A stretch of 64,000 nucleotides of DNA, taken from assembly GCA_937996535.1 (NCBI GenBank), contig CALKVF010000077.1:1-64000 (forward strand). Direction: 5' to 3'. Each line of letters begins with the position of its first letter. The stretch's first letter is position 1. Shown here piece by piece: positions 1 through 8,210 of this stretch. The stretch comes from an uncultured Novosphingobium sp. GTDB lineage: Bacteria; Pseudomonadota; Alphaproteobacteria; Sphingomonadales; Sphingomonadaceae. The notes under the pieces were generated by a model. The model worked only from the letters and a program-made list of their open reading frames with translations. It had not been told where the DNA came from and ran no database searches. A program made the position numbers and the translations under genes.

Positions 1-1442
1 GCCACCTGATCGGCATCCGCCACCTGGTGCTGGCGGTGAACAAGATGGACCTGGTGGGTTACAGCCAGGACGTGTTCGACAAGATCGTGGCGGACTATGC
101 CGAATTTGCCGCCTCGATCGGCATCGAAAGCTTTACCGCGATCCCGATCTCGGGCTTCAAGGGCGATAACATCACCGCGCCTTCGGCCAATACGCCGTGG
201 TATGCCGGCCCCTCGCTGGTCGAGCACCTCGAAACGGTCGAAGTCGATACCACCACCGATCAGGCCAAACCGTTTCGCATGGCGGTGCAATGGGTCAATC
301 GCCCCAACCTCGATTTCCGGGGCTTTGCAGGGCTGATCGCGACCGGCACGGTCAAGCCAGGCGATGCGATCCGCGTGCTGCCCTCAGGCAAGACCAGCAC
401 GGTCGCGCGGATCGTCACGCTGGATGGCGATCTGGATGAAGCCGTGGCTGGCCAGTCGGTTACACTGACCTTCACCGACGAGATCGACTGTTCGCGCGGC
501 GACGTGATCGCCGCCGCCGATGCCCCACCCCAGGCCGCCGACCAGTTCGAGGCGACCGTGGTGTGGATGGACGACGAAGCGCTCCACGTCGGGCGCTCGT
601 ATTGGCTCAAGCTTGGCACCCAGACGGTTTCGGCCACGGTCCACGCGCCCAAGTTCACGATCAACATCAACACGCTTGAGCACCTCGCCGCCAAGACGCT
701 CGATCTCAATGCGATCGGCGTGGCCGAGTTGACCACCGACAAGCCGCTGGTGTTCGAACCCTATAGCCAGAGCCGCACGCTCGGCGGGTTCATCCTGATC
801 GACAAGCTGACCAACCGCACGGTTGGCGCCGGGATGCTGCATTTCAGCCTGCGCCGCGCGCAGAACGTCCACTGGCAGGCGGTCGACATCAGCCGCGAAC
901 AGCACGCCTACCTCAAGAACCAGAAGCCTGCGGTGCTGTGGTTCACCGGGCTGTCGGGCGCGGGTAAATCGACCATTGCCAACCTCGTTGAAAAGAAGCT
1001 GCACCGGATGAACCGGCACACCTTCCTGCTCGACGGTGACAATGTGCGCCACGGGCTCAACAAGGATCTGGGCTTTACCGAAGCCGACCGGATCGAGAAC
1101 ATCCGCCGCGTGGGCGAAGTGGCCAAGCTGATGGCCGATGCCGGGCTGATCGTGCTCACCGCCTTCATCTCGCCCTTCCGGGCCGAGCGTGAAATGGTCC
1201 GCACCATGCTGCCCGAGGGCGAGTTCATCGAGGTGTTCATCGACACCCCGCTGGCCGATGCCGAGGCGCGCGACGTCAAGGGCCTCTACAAGAAGGCCCG
1301 CCAGGGTGAGCTGAAGAACTTCACCGGGATCGACAGCCCCTATGAAGCCCCGGTCAATCCCGAAATCCGCATCGACACCACGCAGCTCACGCCCGAACAG
1401 GCGGCCGATCTGGTGGTTGACCGCCTGCTGGGAGACGCCTGA
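1..1442 (+). CDS. cysNC: Bifunctional sulfate adenylyltransferase subunit 1 / adenylylsulfate kinase (CysNC), 5' end outside window
   Basis: The gene enters the window already open (reading frame from base 3), so the N-terminal part of the GTPase domain, including its own P-loop, is missing. What remains begins just before the GTPase NKMD motif (bases 39-50), continues through the elongation-factor-like beta-barrel domains, and is followed by an adenylylsulfate kinase domain with a P-loop GLSGAGKST (about bases 948-974) and the LDGDNVRHGL segment. CysN with CysD makes APS from sulfate and ATP, driven by GTP hydrolysis; the fused CysC domain phosphorylates APS to PAPS. A cysD gene is expected just upstream. 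The DUF2061 gene and cysQ follow closely, giving a sulfate-activation operon. PAPS made here is the donor for sulfotransferases such as the one at 51079-53172. Confidence 0.97.
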   Translation, partial: HLIGIRHLVLAVNKMDLVGYSQDVFDKIVADYAEFAASIGIESFTAIPISGFKGDNITAPSANTPWYAGPSLVEHLETVEVDTTTDQAKPFRMAVQWVNRPNLDFRGFAGLIATGTVKPGDAIRVLPSGKTSTVARIVTLDGDLDEAVAGQSVTLTFTDEIDCSRGDVIAAADAPPQAADQFEATVVWMDDEALHVGRSYWLKLGTQTVSATVHAPKFTININTLEHLAAKTLDLNAIGVAELTTDKPLVFEPYSQSRTLGGFILIDKLTNRTVGAGMLHFSLRRAQNVHWQAVDISREQHAYLKNQKPAVLWFTGLSGAGKSTIANLVEKKLHRMNRHTFLLDGDNVRHGLNKDLGFTEADRIENIRRVGEVAKLMADAGLIVLTAFISPFRAEREMVRTMLPEGEFIEVFIDTPLADAEARDVKGLYKKARQGELKNFTGIDSPYEAPVNPEIRIDTTQLTPEQAADLVVDRLLGDA

Positions 1443-1445
1443 GCC

Positions 1446-1694
1446 ATGTTCCTGTTCAATGGCCACGAAACCCACCGCCGCTCGTTCCTCAAGGGGATCA
1501 GCTGGCGGGTGCTGGGCAGCATCGACACCTTCCTGCTCAGCTGGTTCTTCACCAGCAACGCCAAGGCGGCAGGGGCGATCGCTTCGACCGAAGTGATTAC
1601 AAAAGTCCTGCTTTACTATTTCCACGAACGCGTCTGGAGTTCGGTCGAATGGGGCGTCGATCGCACCCCCGACGATCCGGCTGCCAATATCTGA
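1446..1694 (+). CDS. DUF2061 small membrane protein
   Basis: An 82-residue protein starting 3 bases after the cysNC stop. It resembles the DUF2061 family: a polar N-terminus, a conserved SWR-like stretch (GISWRVLGSIDTFLLSWF) entering a hydrophobic helix, a second hydrophobic helix (ITKVLLYYFHERVW) and a short acidic tail, so two membrane segments are likely. Family members are often found next to or fused with sulfate-activation genes, and the position between cysNC and cysQ fits that. The biochemical role is not known; help in sulfate handling at the membrane is only suggested by context. Confidence 0.88.
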   Translation: MFLFNGHETHRRSFLKGISWRVLGSIDTFLLSWFFTSNAKAAGAIASTEVITKVLLYYFHERVWSSVEWGVDRTPDDPAANI

Positions 1695-1704
1695 GGAACC
1701 CTGA

Positions 1705-2433
1705 ATGACCGACGCCGAACTTGCCGCGCATCTGGCCGAAGTGGCCGGCCGCCTGCTGCTTGAAGTGCGCGGATCGGGGGTTTTTGCGGGCAAGGCGCTG
1801 GGCAATGCCGGCGATGCGGTGGCCAACCGCTTCCTCGTCGAGGCGCTGCGCGAAGCCCGCGCCGAGGACGGCCTGCTCTCCGAAGAGGAAAAGGACAGCG
1901 CCGAGCGCCTGAGCCAGAGCCGGGTGTGGATCGTCGATCCGGTCGATGGCACCCGCGAATACGGCGAAGAGCGCGCCGACTGGGCGGTTCACGTGGCGCT
2001 CGCCATCGATGGCAAGCCGGTGCTCGGCGCAGTCGCCCTGCCCGGTGCAGGCACGGTGCTGCGCAGCGACCGGCCGGGCGTTGTGCCCCCCGCGCCCGAG
2101 CGCCTGCGCATGGTGGTCAGCCGCACGCGGCCCGCCGCCGAAGCGATGGGCGTTGCCGCCGCGCTCGATGCCGAACTGATCCCGATGGGCAGCGCCGGGG
2201 CCAAGGCGATGGCCGTGGTGCTGGGGCAGGCTGACATCTACCTTCATACCGGCGGGCAATACGAATGGGACAGCTGCGCACCCGCCGCCGTGGCGCTCGC
2301 GCATGGCCTCCATGTCAGCCGGATCGACGGCAGCCCGCTGGTCTATAACCAGCGCGACACCTACATGCCCGATCTGCTGGTTTGCCGCACCGAGCACGCC
2401 CCCCTGGTATTCGAGGCGCTGAAGGGGCTTTAA
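1705..2433 (+). CDS. cysQ: 3'(2'),5'-bisphosphate nucleotidase CysQ
   Basis: A 242-residue member of the inositol monophosphatase superfamily. The metal-binding motif WIVDPVDGTREY is intact, with an upstream acidic pair (SEEEKD) and a C-terminal YEWDSCAPAA segment carrying the third metal-site Asp. CysQ dephosphorylates PAP, the by-product of PAPS-dependent sulfation or reduction, to AMP and can drain excess PAPS. The gene lies 10 bases after the DUF2061 gene in the same operon as cysNC, which makes the CysQ assignment much better than a general inositol phosphatase. Its 3' end overlaps the convergent CoA-transferase gene by 4 bases. Confidence 0.93.
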   Translation: MTDAELAAHLAEVAGRLLLEVRGSGVFAGKALGNAGDAVANRFLVEALREARAEDGLLSEEEKDSAERLSQSRVWIVDPVDGTREYGEERADWAVHVALAIDGKPVLGAVALPGAGTVLRSDRPGVVPPAPERLRMVVSRTRPAAEAMGVAAALDAELIPMGSAGAKAMAVVLGQADIYLHTGGQYEWDSCAPAAVALAHGLHVSRIDGSPLVYNQRDTYMPDLLVCRTEHAPLVFEALKGL

Positions 2434-3584
2434 CCCTCGTTCAATTCCGCCCGGATTTGCACGCCCTGTTCGTCCAGCCGGGGCGGCATTGAGAGCTGCT
2501 CCGGGATACCGGCGGAAAACCGCACCGGCTGGGCCTGCTCGAAATAAGCGCCTTCGCTGGGGTGTTCGCGCCGCCGGAAAAAGCCCACCGCATTGAGGTG
2601 CGGATCGTGCAACACCTCGCCCAGATCCTGCACGGCCTGTGCCGGCAATTGCGTGGCGTGGCAGCGGCGGATCAGCTCGGCGGTGCTGAAGTTCGGCGTC
2701 AATGCGGCGATGTGCTGATACAGTTCGTCCTGATGGGTTGCCCGCCCGCCCGGCACGTTGAAGCGTTCCTGGGTGATGAATTCGGGATCTTCCAGCACGG
2801 TGAATACCCGGTCCCAGGCATCGTGGGTATACATCACGATGCTGACCGCGCCGTCGCTGGCCGGGAACGGCTGGCGATAGGGATCGACCTGCCGGGCATA
2901 GCCGACCGGCGCATTGGGCGGATCGAAGGTCTGCCCGCCCAGATGCTCCAGCATCATGAAGCTTGAGAACACCTCGAACATCGGCACTTCGACCAATTGC
3001 CCCTCGCCCGTGCGCTCTCGGTGGAACAGCGCACCCAGCGCGCCATAGGCAGCGTGCAGCCCCGCCACCTTGTCCGCAATCAGCGAGGGTAGGTAGCGCG
3101 GGCGAGGATCGCCATCGACGCGCGGCAGCAGCGTGGCCGTGCCGCTGGCCGCCTGGATCACGTCATCATAGGTCTGCAAGTCGGCATAGGGACCGTCCTG
3201 CCCGAAGCCGACGCAGTGGACGTAAACGATGTCGGGCCGCAGCGCCTTGACGCTGTCATAGTCGAGCCCCAGCCGTTCCAGCGCCTTGCCGCGCACGTTG
3301 ACCACGAAGACATCGGCCTCGCGCAAGAGACCCTGCATCACCGCAGCATCGGTTTCGCCCTTGAGATCGAGCGCGATCGAACGCTTGCCGCGATTGAGCG
3401 CCATGAACCCCGGCGCCATGCCCGGGGTGGCCGCGGGCTTGGCCGACCAGCGAAACGCATCGCCGATCCCCGGGCTTTCGACCTTGATCACCTCGGCGCC
3501 CATGTCCGCAAGGATTTGCGTCGCATAGGGGCCGAACACCACCGTGGTAAGATCGACGACCCTGATCCCTTCAAGCATCCTCAT
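2430..3584 (-). CDS. CaiB/BaiF (family III) CoA-transferase
   Basis: A 384-residue family III CoA-transferase. The N-terminus has the typical LEGIRVVDLTTVVFGPYAT and GAEVIKVESP segments; the presumed catalytic Asp is in LIADKVAG, followed by the conserved GALGALFHRERTGEGQ. Such enzymes move CoA between organic acids through an aspartyl-CoA thioester. I chose the ATG at 3584 because a GAGGA sits 9 bases upstream; a TTG at 3593 is possible. It is the last gene of a four-gene operon (crotonase, acyl-CoA ligase, VOC protein, CoA-transferase). A second CoA-transferase of the same family ends the operon at 17068-20933, so the island repeats this activation step. Substrate unknown. Confidence 0.93.
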   Translation of the reverse strand: MRMLEGIRVVDLTTVVFGPYATQILADMGAEVIKVESPGIGDAFRWSAKPAATPGMAPGFMALNRGKRSIALDLKGETDAAVMQGLLREADVFVVNVRGKALERLGLDYDSVKALRPDIVYVHCVGFGQDGPYADLQTYDDVIQAASGTATLLPRVDGDPRPRYLPSLIADKVAGLHAAYGALGALFHRERTGEGQLVEVPMFEVFSSFMMLEHLGGQTFDPPNAPVGYARQVDPYRQPFPASDGAVSIVMYTHDAWDRVFTVLEDPEFITQERFNVPGGRATHQDELYQHIAALTPNFSTAELIRRCHATQLPAQAVQDLGEVLHDPHLNAVGFFRRREHPSEGAYFEQAQPVRFSAGIPEQLSMPPRLDEQGVQIRAELNEG

Positions 3585-3685
3585 GCGGCCCAATCCTCAC
3601 CTATGGAATCCCCTAAGACCAAGGCGATGCCACAAGTCGGGCGGCAAGGGAAAGGGGCAGCCGTGCCGCGCCCGTTCCAAATGGT

Positions 3686-4378
3686 TCAGGCGGTGCGCTT
3701 GGGCGGCTCGTAGGGCGGCAGGCCTTCATAGACGCTGTCGGGCGTGACCAGCATCTTGTCATAGACCTCCTTGGGATAGTCGAGATGCGGCTTGGCCGGA
3801 TCATAGGCCGGCTGGGGCACGTTGGGCGCACCGGCATAGGCCGCGGGATTGACCATCGCGGCCATTTCATCGGCCGAAACGCCAAGGCTGGCCAGCACAT
3901 CGGGATCGACCCAGGTCGGCGCATCGAGCACCCGATACTGGGTGGCGATTTCCAGCGTCATGTTCTCAGGTCCGGCGAAATAGAGCGACTTGCAGAACCC
4001 GTGATCGATCGGACCGACGATCGGCACGCCGTGGCTGCGCACCCGGTCGCGCATGGCATAGAGCGCGGTTTCATCGGGCACGCGGAAGGCCACGTGCTGC
4101 ATCACCCCCGGCGCGCAGGGGATTTCGCCGCGCCCGGCGTGGGTCACCCCGATAGTGCTCGGGATCTTTTCCCCGCCCGGCACGTAAACCAGGCTGAACA
4201 GGCTATCGTCGGCCATCTTGAGGAACGCGTGCGACGCCCCGGCAACGCCGTGCATCTCGAAAATGGCGACCAGCGGGAAGCCCAGCACCTGGGTAAAGAA
4301 TTCCAGCTGCTTCTTCATGTCACCGGCCATGAAGGCGATGTGGTGGACCCCGACGGGGTGCTGCGCGGTAGTGGTCAT
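3686..4378 (-). CDS. VOC (glyoxalase/extradiol-dioxygenase fold) protein
   Basis: A 230-residue vicinal-oxygen-chelate protein. The start HPVGVHHIAFMAGDMKKQL supplies a first metal His in the usual HIAF position, and a second module contains MQHVAFRVPDE and GPIDHGFCKSLYFAGPE followed by MTLEIA, where the Glu is the usual last metal ligand. A proline-rich tail of about 60 residues extends beyond the fold. It could be a dioxygenase, isomerase or epimerase; sequence alone does not decide. The motif GP[IV]DHGF-KS recurs in the VOC protein at 20349-20933. A strong GAGGAG ribosome site precedes the ATG. Confidence 0.85.
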   Translation of the reverse strand: MTTTAQHPVGVHHIAFMAGDMKKQLEFFTQVLGFPLVAIFEMHGVAGASHAFLKMADDSLFSLVYVPGGEKIPSTIGVTHAGRGEIPCAPGVMQHVAFRVPDETALYAMRDRVRSHGVPIVGPIDHGFCKSLYFAGPENMTLEIATQYRVLDAPTWVDPDVLASLGVSADEMAAMVNPAAYAGAPNVPQPAYDPAKPHLDYPKEVYDKMLVTPDSVYEGLPPYEPPKRTA

Positions 4379-4416
4379 CGATGTATCTCCTCGATCACGA
4401 TTGCATTGGGCGCGGA

Positions 4417-5985
4417 TCAGCCGACCTTGGCGATCTCGCGCAGTTCCTTCTTGGCGACCTTGTTGAGTTCGGCGCGGGGGAATTCGTCCATGAACAGCAC
4501 GTCGACCGGCACCTTGAACCCGGCGAGTTCATGGCGGCAGGCGGCGAGCACGGCATCGCGCAGCCCATCGCCCGGCTGGGCCGCGATGATGAAGGCCACC
4601 GGCACTTCATCAAGCATCGGATGCGGACGGCCGACCACGGCCACCTCGCCCACCCCGGCCACGGCGGCGATTACCGCCTCGATCTCGCTCGCGGCGACGT
4701 TTTCCGCGCCAACCTTGAGCATGTCCTTGGCCCGGTCGGCAAAGCGCAGGTGGCCTTCCTCGGCCTGCCACACGCGGTCGCCGGTATCGAACCAGCCATC
4801 GGCATCAAAGCTTGCGGCGGTCGCTTCGGGGTTGTTGAGATATTCGAGGAACAGCGCGCGCCCGCGCTTGCCCCGGATCTTGAGGTTGCCGGTTTCGCCC
4901 TTGGCCACCGCCACCCCGGCATCGTCGACCACCTTGATCTCGTATTCCGGGGCCGGCAGCCCCATCGAGCGCGGCGCGGCGGGCAGTTGCGGCGGGGTGA
5001 AGGTGCCGTGCGTGACGATCTCGGTCATGCCCCAGGCACCGACGATGGTGAGGCGCAGCACCGGCTCCAGATTGCCGATGTTGGCCGCGCCCACCACCCA
5101 GTGGCGGAAACTGTGCTGCTCCGGGATCCCCTGCGCGATCGCGGCCTGCAGCGCGAAGGGGATGACATTGCCCCAGGTGCAGCCGTGTTTGAGCGCATTG
5201 GGCCAGAACCGGCTGGCCGAGAACTTGGGCTGCAGCACCATCCGGCTGCCCGACCAGACCACCGGAAAGTGGCCCCAGCTCATCGCATTAGTGTGGCACA
5301 GCGGAGTGAAGACCAGCGCGCAGTCGTCGCTGCGGAGCTGGTTGTGCGCCGCCCCCACCTGCGCGCCCCACAGCACGTTGGCGTGGGTCCAGACCACGCC
5401 CTTGGGGCGCGAGGTGGTGCCCGAGGTATATTGCACCGAAATCCGCGTCATTGGATCGAGCGGCGCGAACACCTCCGCCGCGCCGTCGCCCGGAATCGCG
5501 CTGAACGGCAACACGCCTTCTGGCAGCGGCGCATCCCCGTCTTCCGGCACCGCAATTGCCGCCACCCAATCAAACTTCGCGCCCGTCTCGGCCAGCAACG
5601 GCAGATAGGTGCTTTCGACCACCGCCGCCTTCACGCCCGAATGCTCGATAAAATAGATCATCTCGCCTACCGCGGCGCGCGGATTGGTGGTGACCACCAC
5701 CGCGCCGATCAGCGCACAGGCGTACCAGGTCAGCAGAAATTCGGGGCAATTGTTGGCATGGAGCAGCAGGAAATCACCCTGCCCGATCCCGCGCGCGCGC
5801 AGCCCCGCGGCCGTATCGCGCACCGCGGCGTAGAACTCACCGTAGGACCAGGTGCGCCCTGCCCCGGCGAACGGCTCCCAGATCAGGAACGGGGCATCGC
5901 CGCGCCGCTCGGCCTGGGCACGCAGCAGCCAGTGGACATCCTTGTCGGCATAGGGATCAAGGGCGGCAGGATCGAACACGCTCAT
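4417..5985 (-). CDS. AMP-forming acyl-CoA synthetase/ligase
   Basis: A 522-residue member of the ANL adenylating superfamily. The phosphate-binding loop YTSGTTSRPKGVVWTH and the later W-DTGDR segment (GWFDTGDRVWQAEEG) are present, followed by a C-terminal domain with KDMLKVGAENVAASEIE and a late Lys in ELNKVAKKELRE. Length and motif order are normal for carboxylate-CoA ligases, which activate an acid with ATP and join it to CoA. It sits 4 bases downstream of the crotonase gene, and the VOC and CoA-transferase genes follow. It resembles caiC/fadD-type ligases, but the substrate cannot be read from the sequence. Confidence 0.93.
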   Translation of the reverse strand: MSVFDPAALDPYADKDVHWLLRAQAERRGDAPFLIWEPFAGAGRTWSYGEFYAAVRDTAAGLRARGIGQGDFLLLHANNCPEFLLTWYACALIGAVVVTTNPRAAVGEMIYFIEHSGVKAAVVESTYLPLLAETGAKFDWVAAIAVPEDGDAPLPEGVLPFSAIPGDGAAEVFAPLDPMTRISVQYTSGTTSRPKGVVWTHANVLWGAQVGAAHNQLRSDDCALVFTPLCHTNAMSWGHFPVVWSGSRMVLQPKFSASRFWPNALKHGCTWGNVIPFALQAAIAQGIPEQHSFRHWVVGAANIGNLEPVLRLTIVGAWGMTEIVTHGTFTPPQLPAAPRSMGLPAPEYEIKVVDDAGVAVAKGETGNLKIRGKRGRALFLEYLNNPEATAASFDADGWFDTGDRVWQAEEGHLRFADRAKDMLKVGAENVAASEIEAVIAAVAGVGEVAVVGRPHPMLDEVPVAFIIAAQPGDGLRDAVLAACRHELAGFKVPVDVLFMDEFPRAELNKVAKKELREIAKVG

Positions 5986-5989
5986 CGCC

Positions 5990-6847
5990 TTACTGCCCCT
6001 CGAACACCGGCTTGTAGGCCGCCGGATCGGGATTGGCGAGCCACATGCCGAGCGCGTTCTTTACGTCCTCGCTGTGGATCACCTTGCCCAGTTCGATGCT
6101 TTCGAGCGCGAGGAAATCGCGCTGCCCCTGATTGGTGCCAAAGTTCACCAGCGTCTTGACCCCGCGCAGCGCGAGCGGCGCGCGGGCGGCCATGTTGGCA
6201 ACGAACGCGGCAACGTCGGCATCAAAAGTTTCGGGCGCATAGAGCCGGGAGATGAGGCCCAGCTCAAGCGCCTTGGCCGGGGGCAGGAATTCACCGTGCA
6301 GCAGCACGTCGAGCGCCTTGGCCCGGCCGAGCAGGCGCACGCAGTGCCACGCCCCGCCGCCGCCGGGCACCAGCCCGAAACTGGTCTGCGGCAACGCAAA
6401 GCTGCCTTCGGGGTGATCCATCATCAGCCGGAAATCGAACGACAGCGAAAATTCGCACCCGCCCCCGCCAACCACGCCGTTGATCGCCGCCACCGTCACC
6501 GCCGGCAGGTTCTGGATGCGCAGCGCCAGTTCATGGATGCTGCTCATCGAAGAGGGGATTGCGCGGGTGATTTCGAGCAGTTCCTCCGCGCGCGAAGGCC
6601 CGCCATCGGCCCCTTCGCGGCGGCCTTCGGCATGGTCCTGCATTTCGTTGAGGTCCATCCAGCGCAGGAACACCCCGTTCTCACCCGTGACCAGGAAGAC
6701 TCGCACCGAAGGATCGCTCTCGATCTCGGTGAGCAGGGTGTGCAGTTCGGCCAGCATCCGCGAATTGAGCACCTGCAGCGGCGGATTGCTCATCCGGCAG
6801 GTAACGACGTGGCCTTCGCGGCTGACATTGAGATGGCGGTAGTCCAT
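5990..6847 (-). CDS. Divergent enoyl-CoA hydratase/isomerase (crotonase) family protein
   Basis: A 285-residue crotonase-fold protein starting MDYRHLNVSREGHVV; the ATG at 6847 has a GAGAGGAG ribosome site, whereas longer in-frame starts lack one. Two regions differ from ordinary hydratases. The first oxyanion-hole segment, usually SAGxDL, reads FLRWMDLNEM, and the segment that normally reads LPEV--G reads ALPQTSFGLVPGGGG, so one catalytic Glu is replaced by Gln. The second oxyanion loop (GVVGGGGCEFSL) keeps the other Glu. It may catalyse something other than simple hydration. First gene of the operon 6847 to 2430, with dyad site 6924-6940 upstream. Confidence 0.87.
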   Translation of the reverse strand: MDYRHLNVSREGHVVTCRMSNPPLQVLNSRMLAELHTLLTEIESDPSVRVFLVTGENGVFLRWMDLNEMQDHAEGRREGADGGPSRAEELLEITRAIPSSMSSIHELALRIQNLPAVTVAAINGVVGGGGCEFSLSFDFRLMMDHPEGSFALPQTSFGLVPGGGGAWHCVRLLGRAKALDVLLHGEFLPPAKALELGLISRLYAPETFDADVAAFVANMAARAPLALRGVKTLVNFGTNQGQRDFLALESIELGKVIHSEDVKNALGMWLANPDPAAYKPVFEGQ

Positions 6848-6923
6848 CGGCGGCGCTCCTCTCGATCCGGACCGCTCGGGCGGCCTCTGGTGCATGGTGG
6901 ACAGTCATGCGCTCCGCGATTAA

Positions 6924-6940
6924 TGTCAATTAAATTTACC
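6924..6940. promoter_or_regulatory. Putative operator 1 of the island dyad (TGTCAA-N5-TTTACC)
   Basis: Seventeen bases matching the pattern TGTCAA-N5-TTGACA with a perfect left half and a 4/6 right half. It lies 77 bases upstream of the crotonase operon start and about 95 bases upstream of the divergent GlcG/HbpS gene, in an otherwise gene-free divergent promoter. Two further TTGACA half-sites follow at 6964-6969 and 7009-7014, which could also serve as -35 elements. The protein that binds is not known. Confidence 0.5.
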
Positions 6941-7035
6941 GTTTGAACGATGCCAGTTGATGATTGACAGGTTCGCCACGATCACGGCAATCGCATCGGC
7001 CTAACAGATTGACAGAAATGGGAAGAGACAAGCCA

Positions 7036-7458
7036 ATGGCCAAGACCCTGACGACGCAGACCATCTCCAACGAACTGGCCGAAACGCTGATGCGCGGCGC
7101 CGTGGCCAAGGCCGAGGCGATGGGCGTGCCGATGTGCATCGCGATCTGCGATCCTTCGGGCGCGCTGGTGCAGTTCCTGCGGATGGACCGCGCCGCCCTG
7201 CTCAGCGTCAACATCGCGCAGGACAAGGCCTATACTGCCGTCTCGTTCGGCATGGCGACCCACGAATGGCACGATTTCATCAAGGACGACGCGCCGCTGC
7301 TGCACGGCATCGTCCACACACCGCGCCTGGTGGTGTTCGGCGGCGGCTATCCGATCAAGGTCGATGGCGAAGTGGTCGGCGGGATCGGGGTCAGCGGCGG
7401 ACACTATAGCCATGACATGGAAGTCGCGCTGGCCGGTCTCGCCGCCGCCGGGCTCTGA
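7036..7458 (+). CDS. GlcG/HbpS-family heme-binding-like protein
   Basis: A 140-residue protein of the GlcG/HbpS (DUF336) fold. Signature parts are the helix AKAEAMGVPMCIAICDPSGALV, then NIAQDKAYTAVSFGM, and the C-terminal glycine-rich GGGYPIKVDGEVVGGIGVSGG. The ATG at 7036 is preceded by GGAAGA; a longer frame reaches upstream but has no good start. Members bind heme or small organic acids and often sit inside catabolic operons, for example with glycolate or aromatic genes. Here it is divergent from the crotonase operon and shares its intergenic dyad. The exact ligand cannot be inferred. Confidence 0.88.
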   Translation: MAKTLTTQTISNELAETLMRGAVAKAEAMGVPMCIAICDPSGALVQFLRMDRAALLSVNIAQDKAYTAVSFGMATHEWHDFIKDDAPLLHGIVHTPRLVVFGGGYPIKVDGEVVGGIGVSGGHYSHDMEVALAGLAAAGL

Positions 7459-7462
7459 TCCG

Positions 7463-8119
7463 TCAGACCAGCAAACCGCGCACGATCAGGTCAGCCGCGC
7501 TGGCGATCGTGCGCGATAGCGCCTCGGGCTCGCTGCTCAGCCGCTCGTCGACCGCCTCGACCAGCGGTCGCAGAGCCACCAGCGCGCCCGCGCCGTGGGC
7601 CAGCAGCGTGAACGGCACCGTGATGTGGACATCGCGGAACACCCCCTGCGCGCGGCCTTCCTCCAGCATCGTCGCGATCGGCCAGGTTCGCGCGCGAAAG
7701 AAGGTTTCGACGATATAGTCGAGCCGCTCGCTGCGCCGCGCGCCTTCCACGTTCATCAGCTGCACGATCGCCGGAAAAGCGGCCACGGATTCGAGGAAAT
7801 CGACGCAGGCCGCGTGCAACCGGCGCTCTACCGCGGTGTCACCGGCGAGGCCGCGCTGCGATGCGACCATGCGGTCGTGCAGCCGTCCCATGCCGTGATC
7901 GACCGCGGCCATCCACAGGCCCAGCTTGGTCCCGAACCGCGCGTTGAGCAGTCCGTGGCTGATCCCCAGCGATGCCGCGATCTCGCGGATCGAGGCGCCT
8001 TCGAAGCCGCGTTCGGCAAAGGCTTCGAGCGCGCGTTCAAGGCAGGCCTCGTCGGCCACCGGGGGCTGGTCGGTATGGGCCGGTCGGCCGGGCCGGCGGC
8101 GATGGGTAAGCGCAGTCAT
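7463..8119 (-). CDS. TetR/AcrR family transcriptional regulator
   Basis: A 218-residue TetR-type repressor. The N-terminal helix-turn-helix is clear (ALEAFAERGFEGASIREIAA, then SLGISHGLLNARFGTKLGLW), followed by a helical ligand-binding domain without a recognisable subfamily signature. It is convergent with the GlcG/HbpS gene and divergent from the monooxygenase at 8211. The 91-base gap between them holds a dyad of the island type (8173-8189), so this protein is one candidate for the factor that reads the seven dyads. The two MarR proteins at 14372-15401 are the other candidates. Confidence 0.93.
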   Translation of the reverse strand: MTALTHRRRPGRPAHTDQPPVADEACLERALEAFAERGFEGASIREIAASLGISHGLLNARFGTKLGLWMAAVDHGMGRLHDRMVASQRGLAGDTAVERRLHAACVDFLESVAAFPAIVQLMNVEGARRSERLDYIVETFFRARTWPIATMLEEGRAQGVFRDVHITVPFTLLAHGAGALVALRPLVEAVDERLSSEPEALSRTIASAADLIVRGLLV

Positions 8120-8172
8120 CCTGCCCCTCTAGCACAGATGCGAAAGAATAATTAGACAATCGGATATTTATT

Positions 8173-8189
8173 GGTCATCTGCGTTGACG
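8173..8189. promoter_or_regulatory. Putative operator 2 of the island dyad (GGTCAT-N5-TTGACG)
   Basis: Seventeen bases with the same spacing as the other island dyads; left half 4/6 and right half 5/6 to TGTCAA/TTGACA. It lies between the divergent TetR gene (start 8119) and the monooxygenase gene (start 8211). A second TTGACG half-site overlaps the ribosome-binding region at 8205-8210. Confidence 0.42.
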
Positions 8190-8210
8190 AAATCATCAAG
8201 GGAGTTGACG

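Noticed and set aside
384..1952. A 522-codon minus-strand frame opposite cysNC and cysQ
   Set aside because: Same antisense pattern, no family motif; the plus strand has recognised sulfate-activation genes.
4381..6159. A 592-codon plus-strand frame opposite the acyl-CoA ligase
   Set aside because: His/Arg/Gly-rich product typical of antisense frames in GC-rich DNA; the minus strand has an intact ligase with all motifs.
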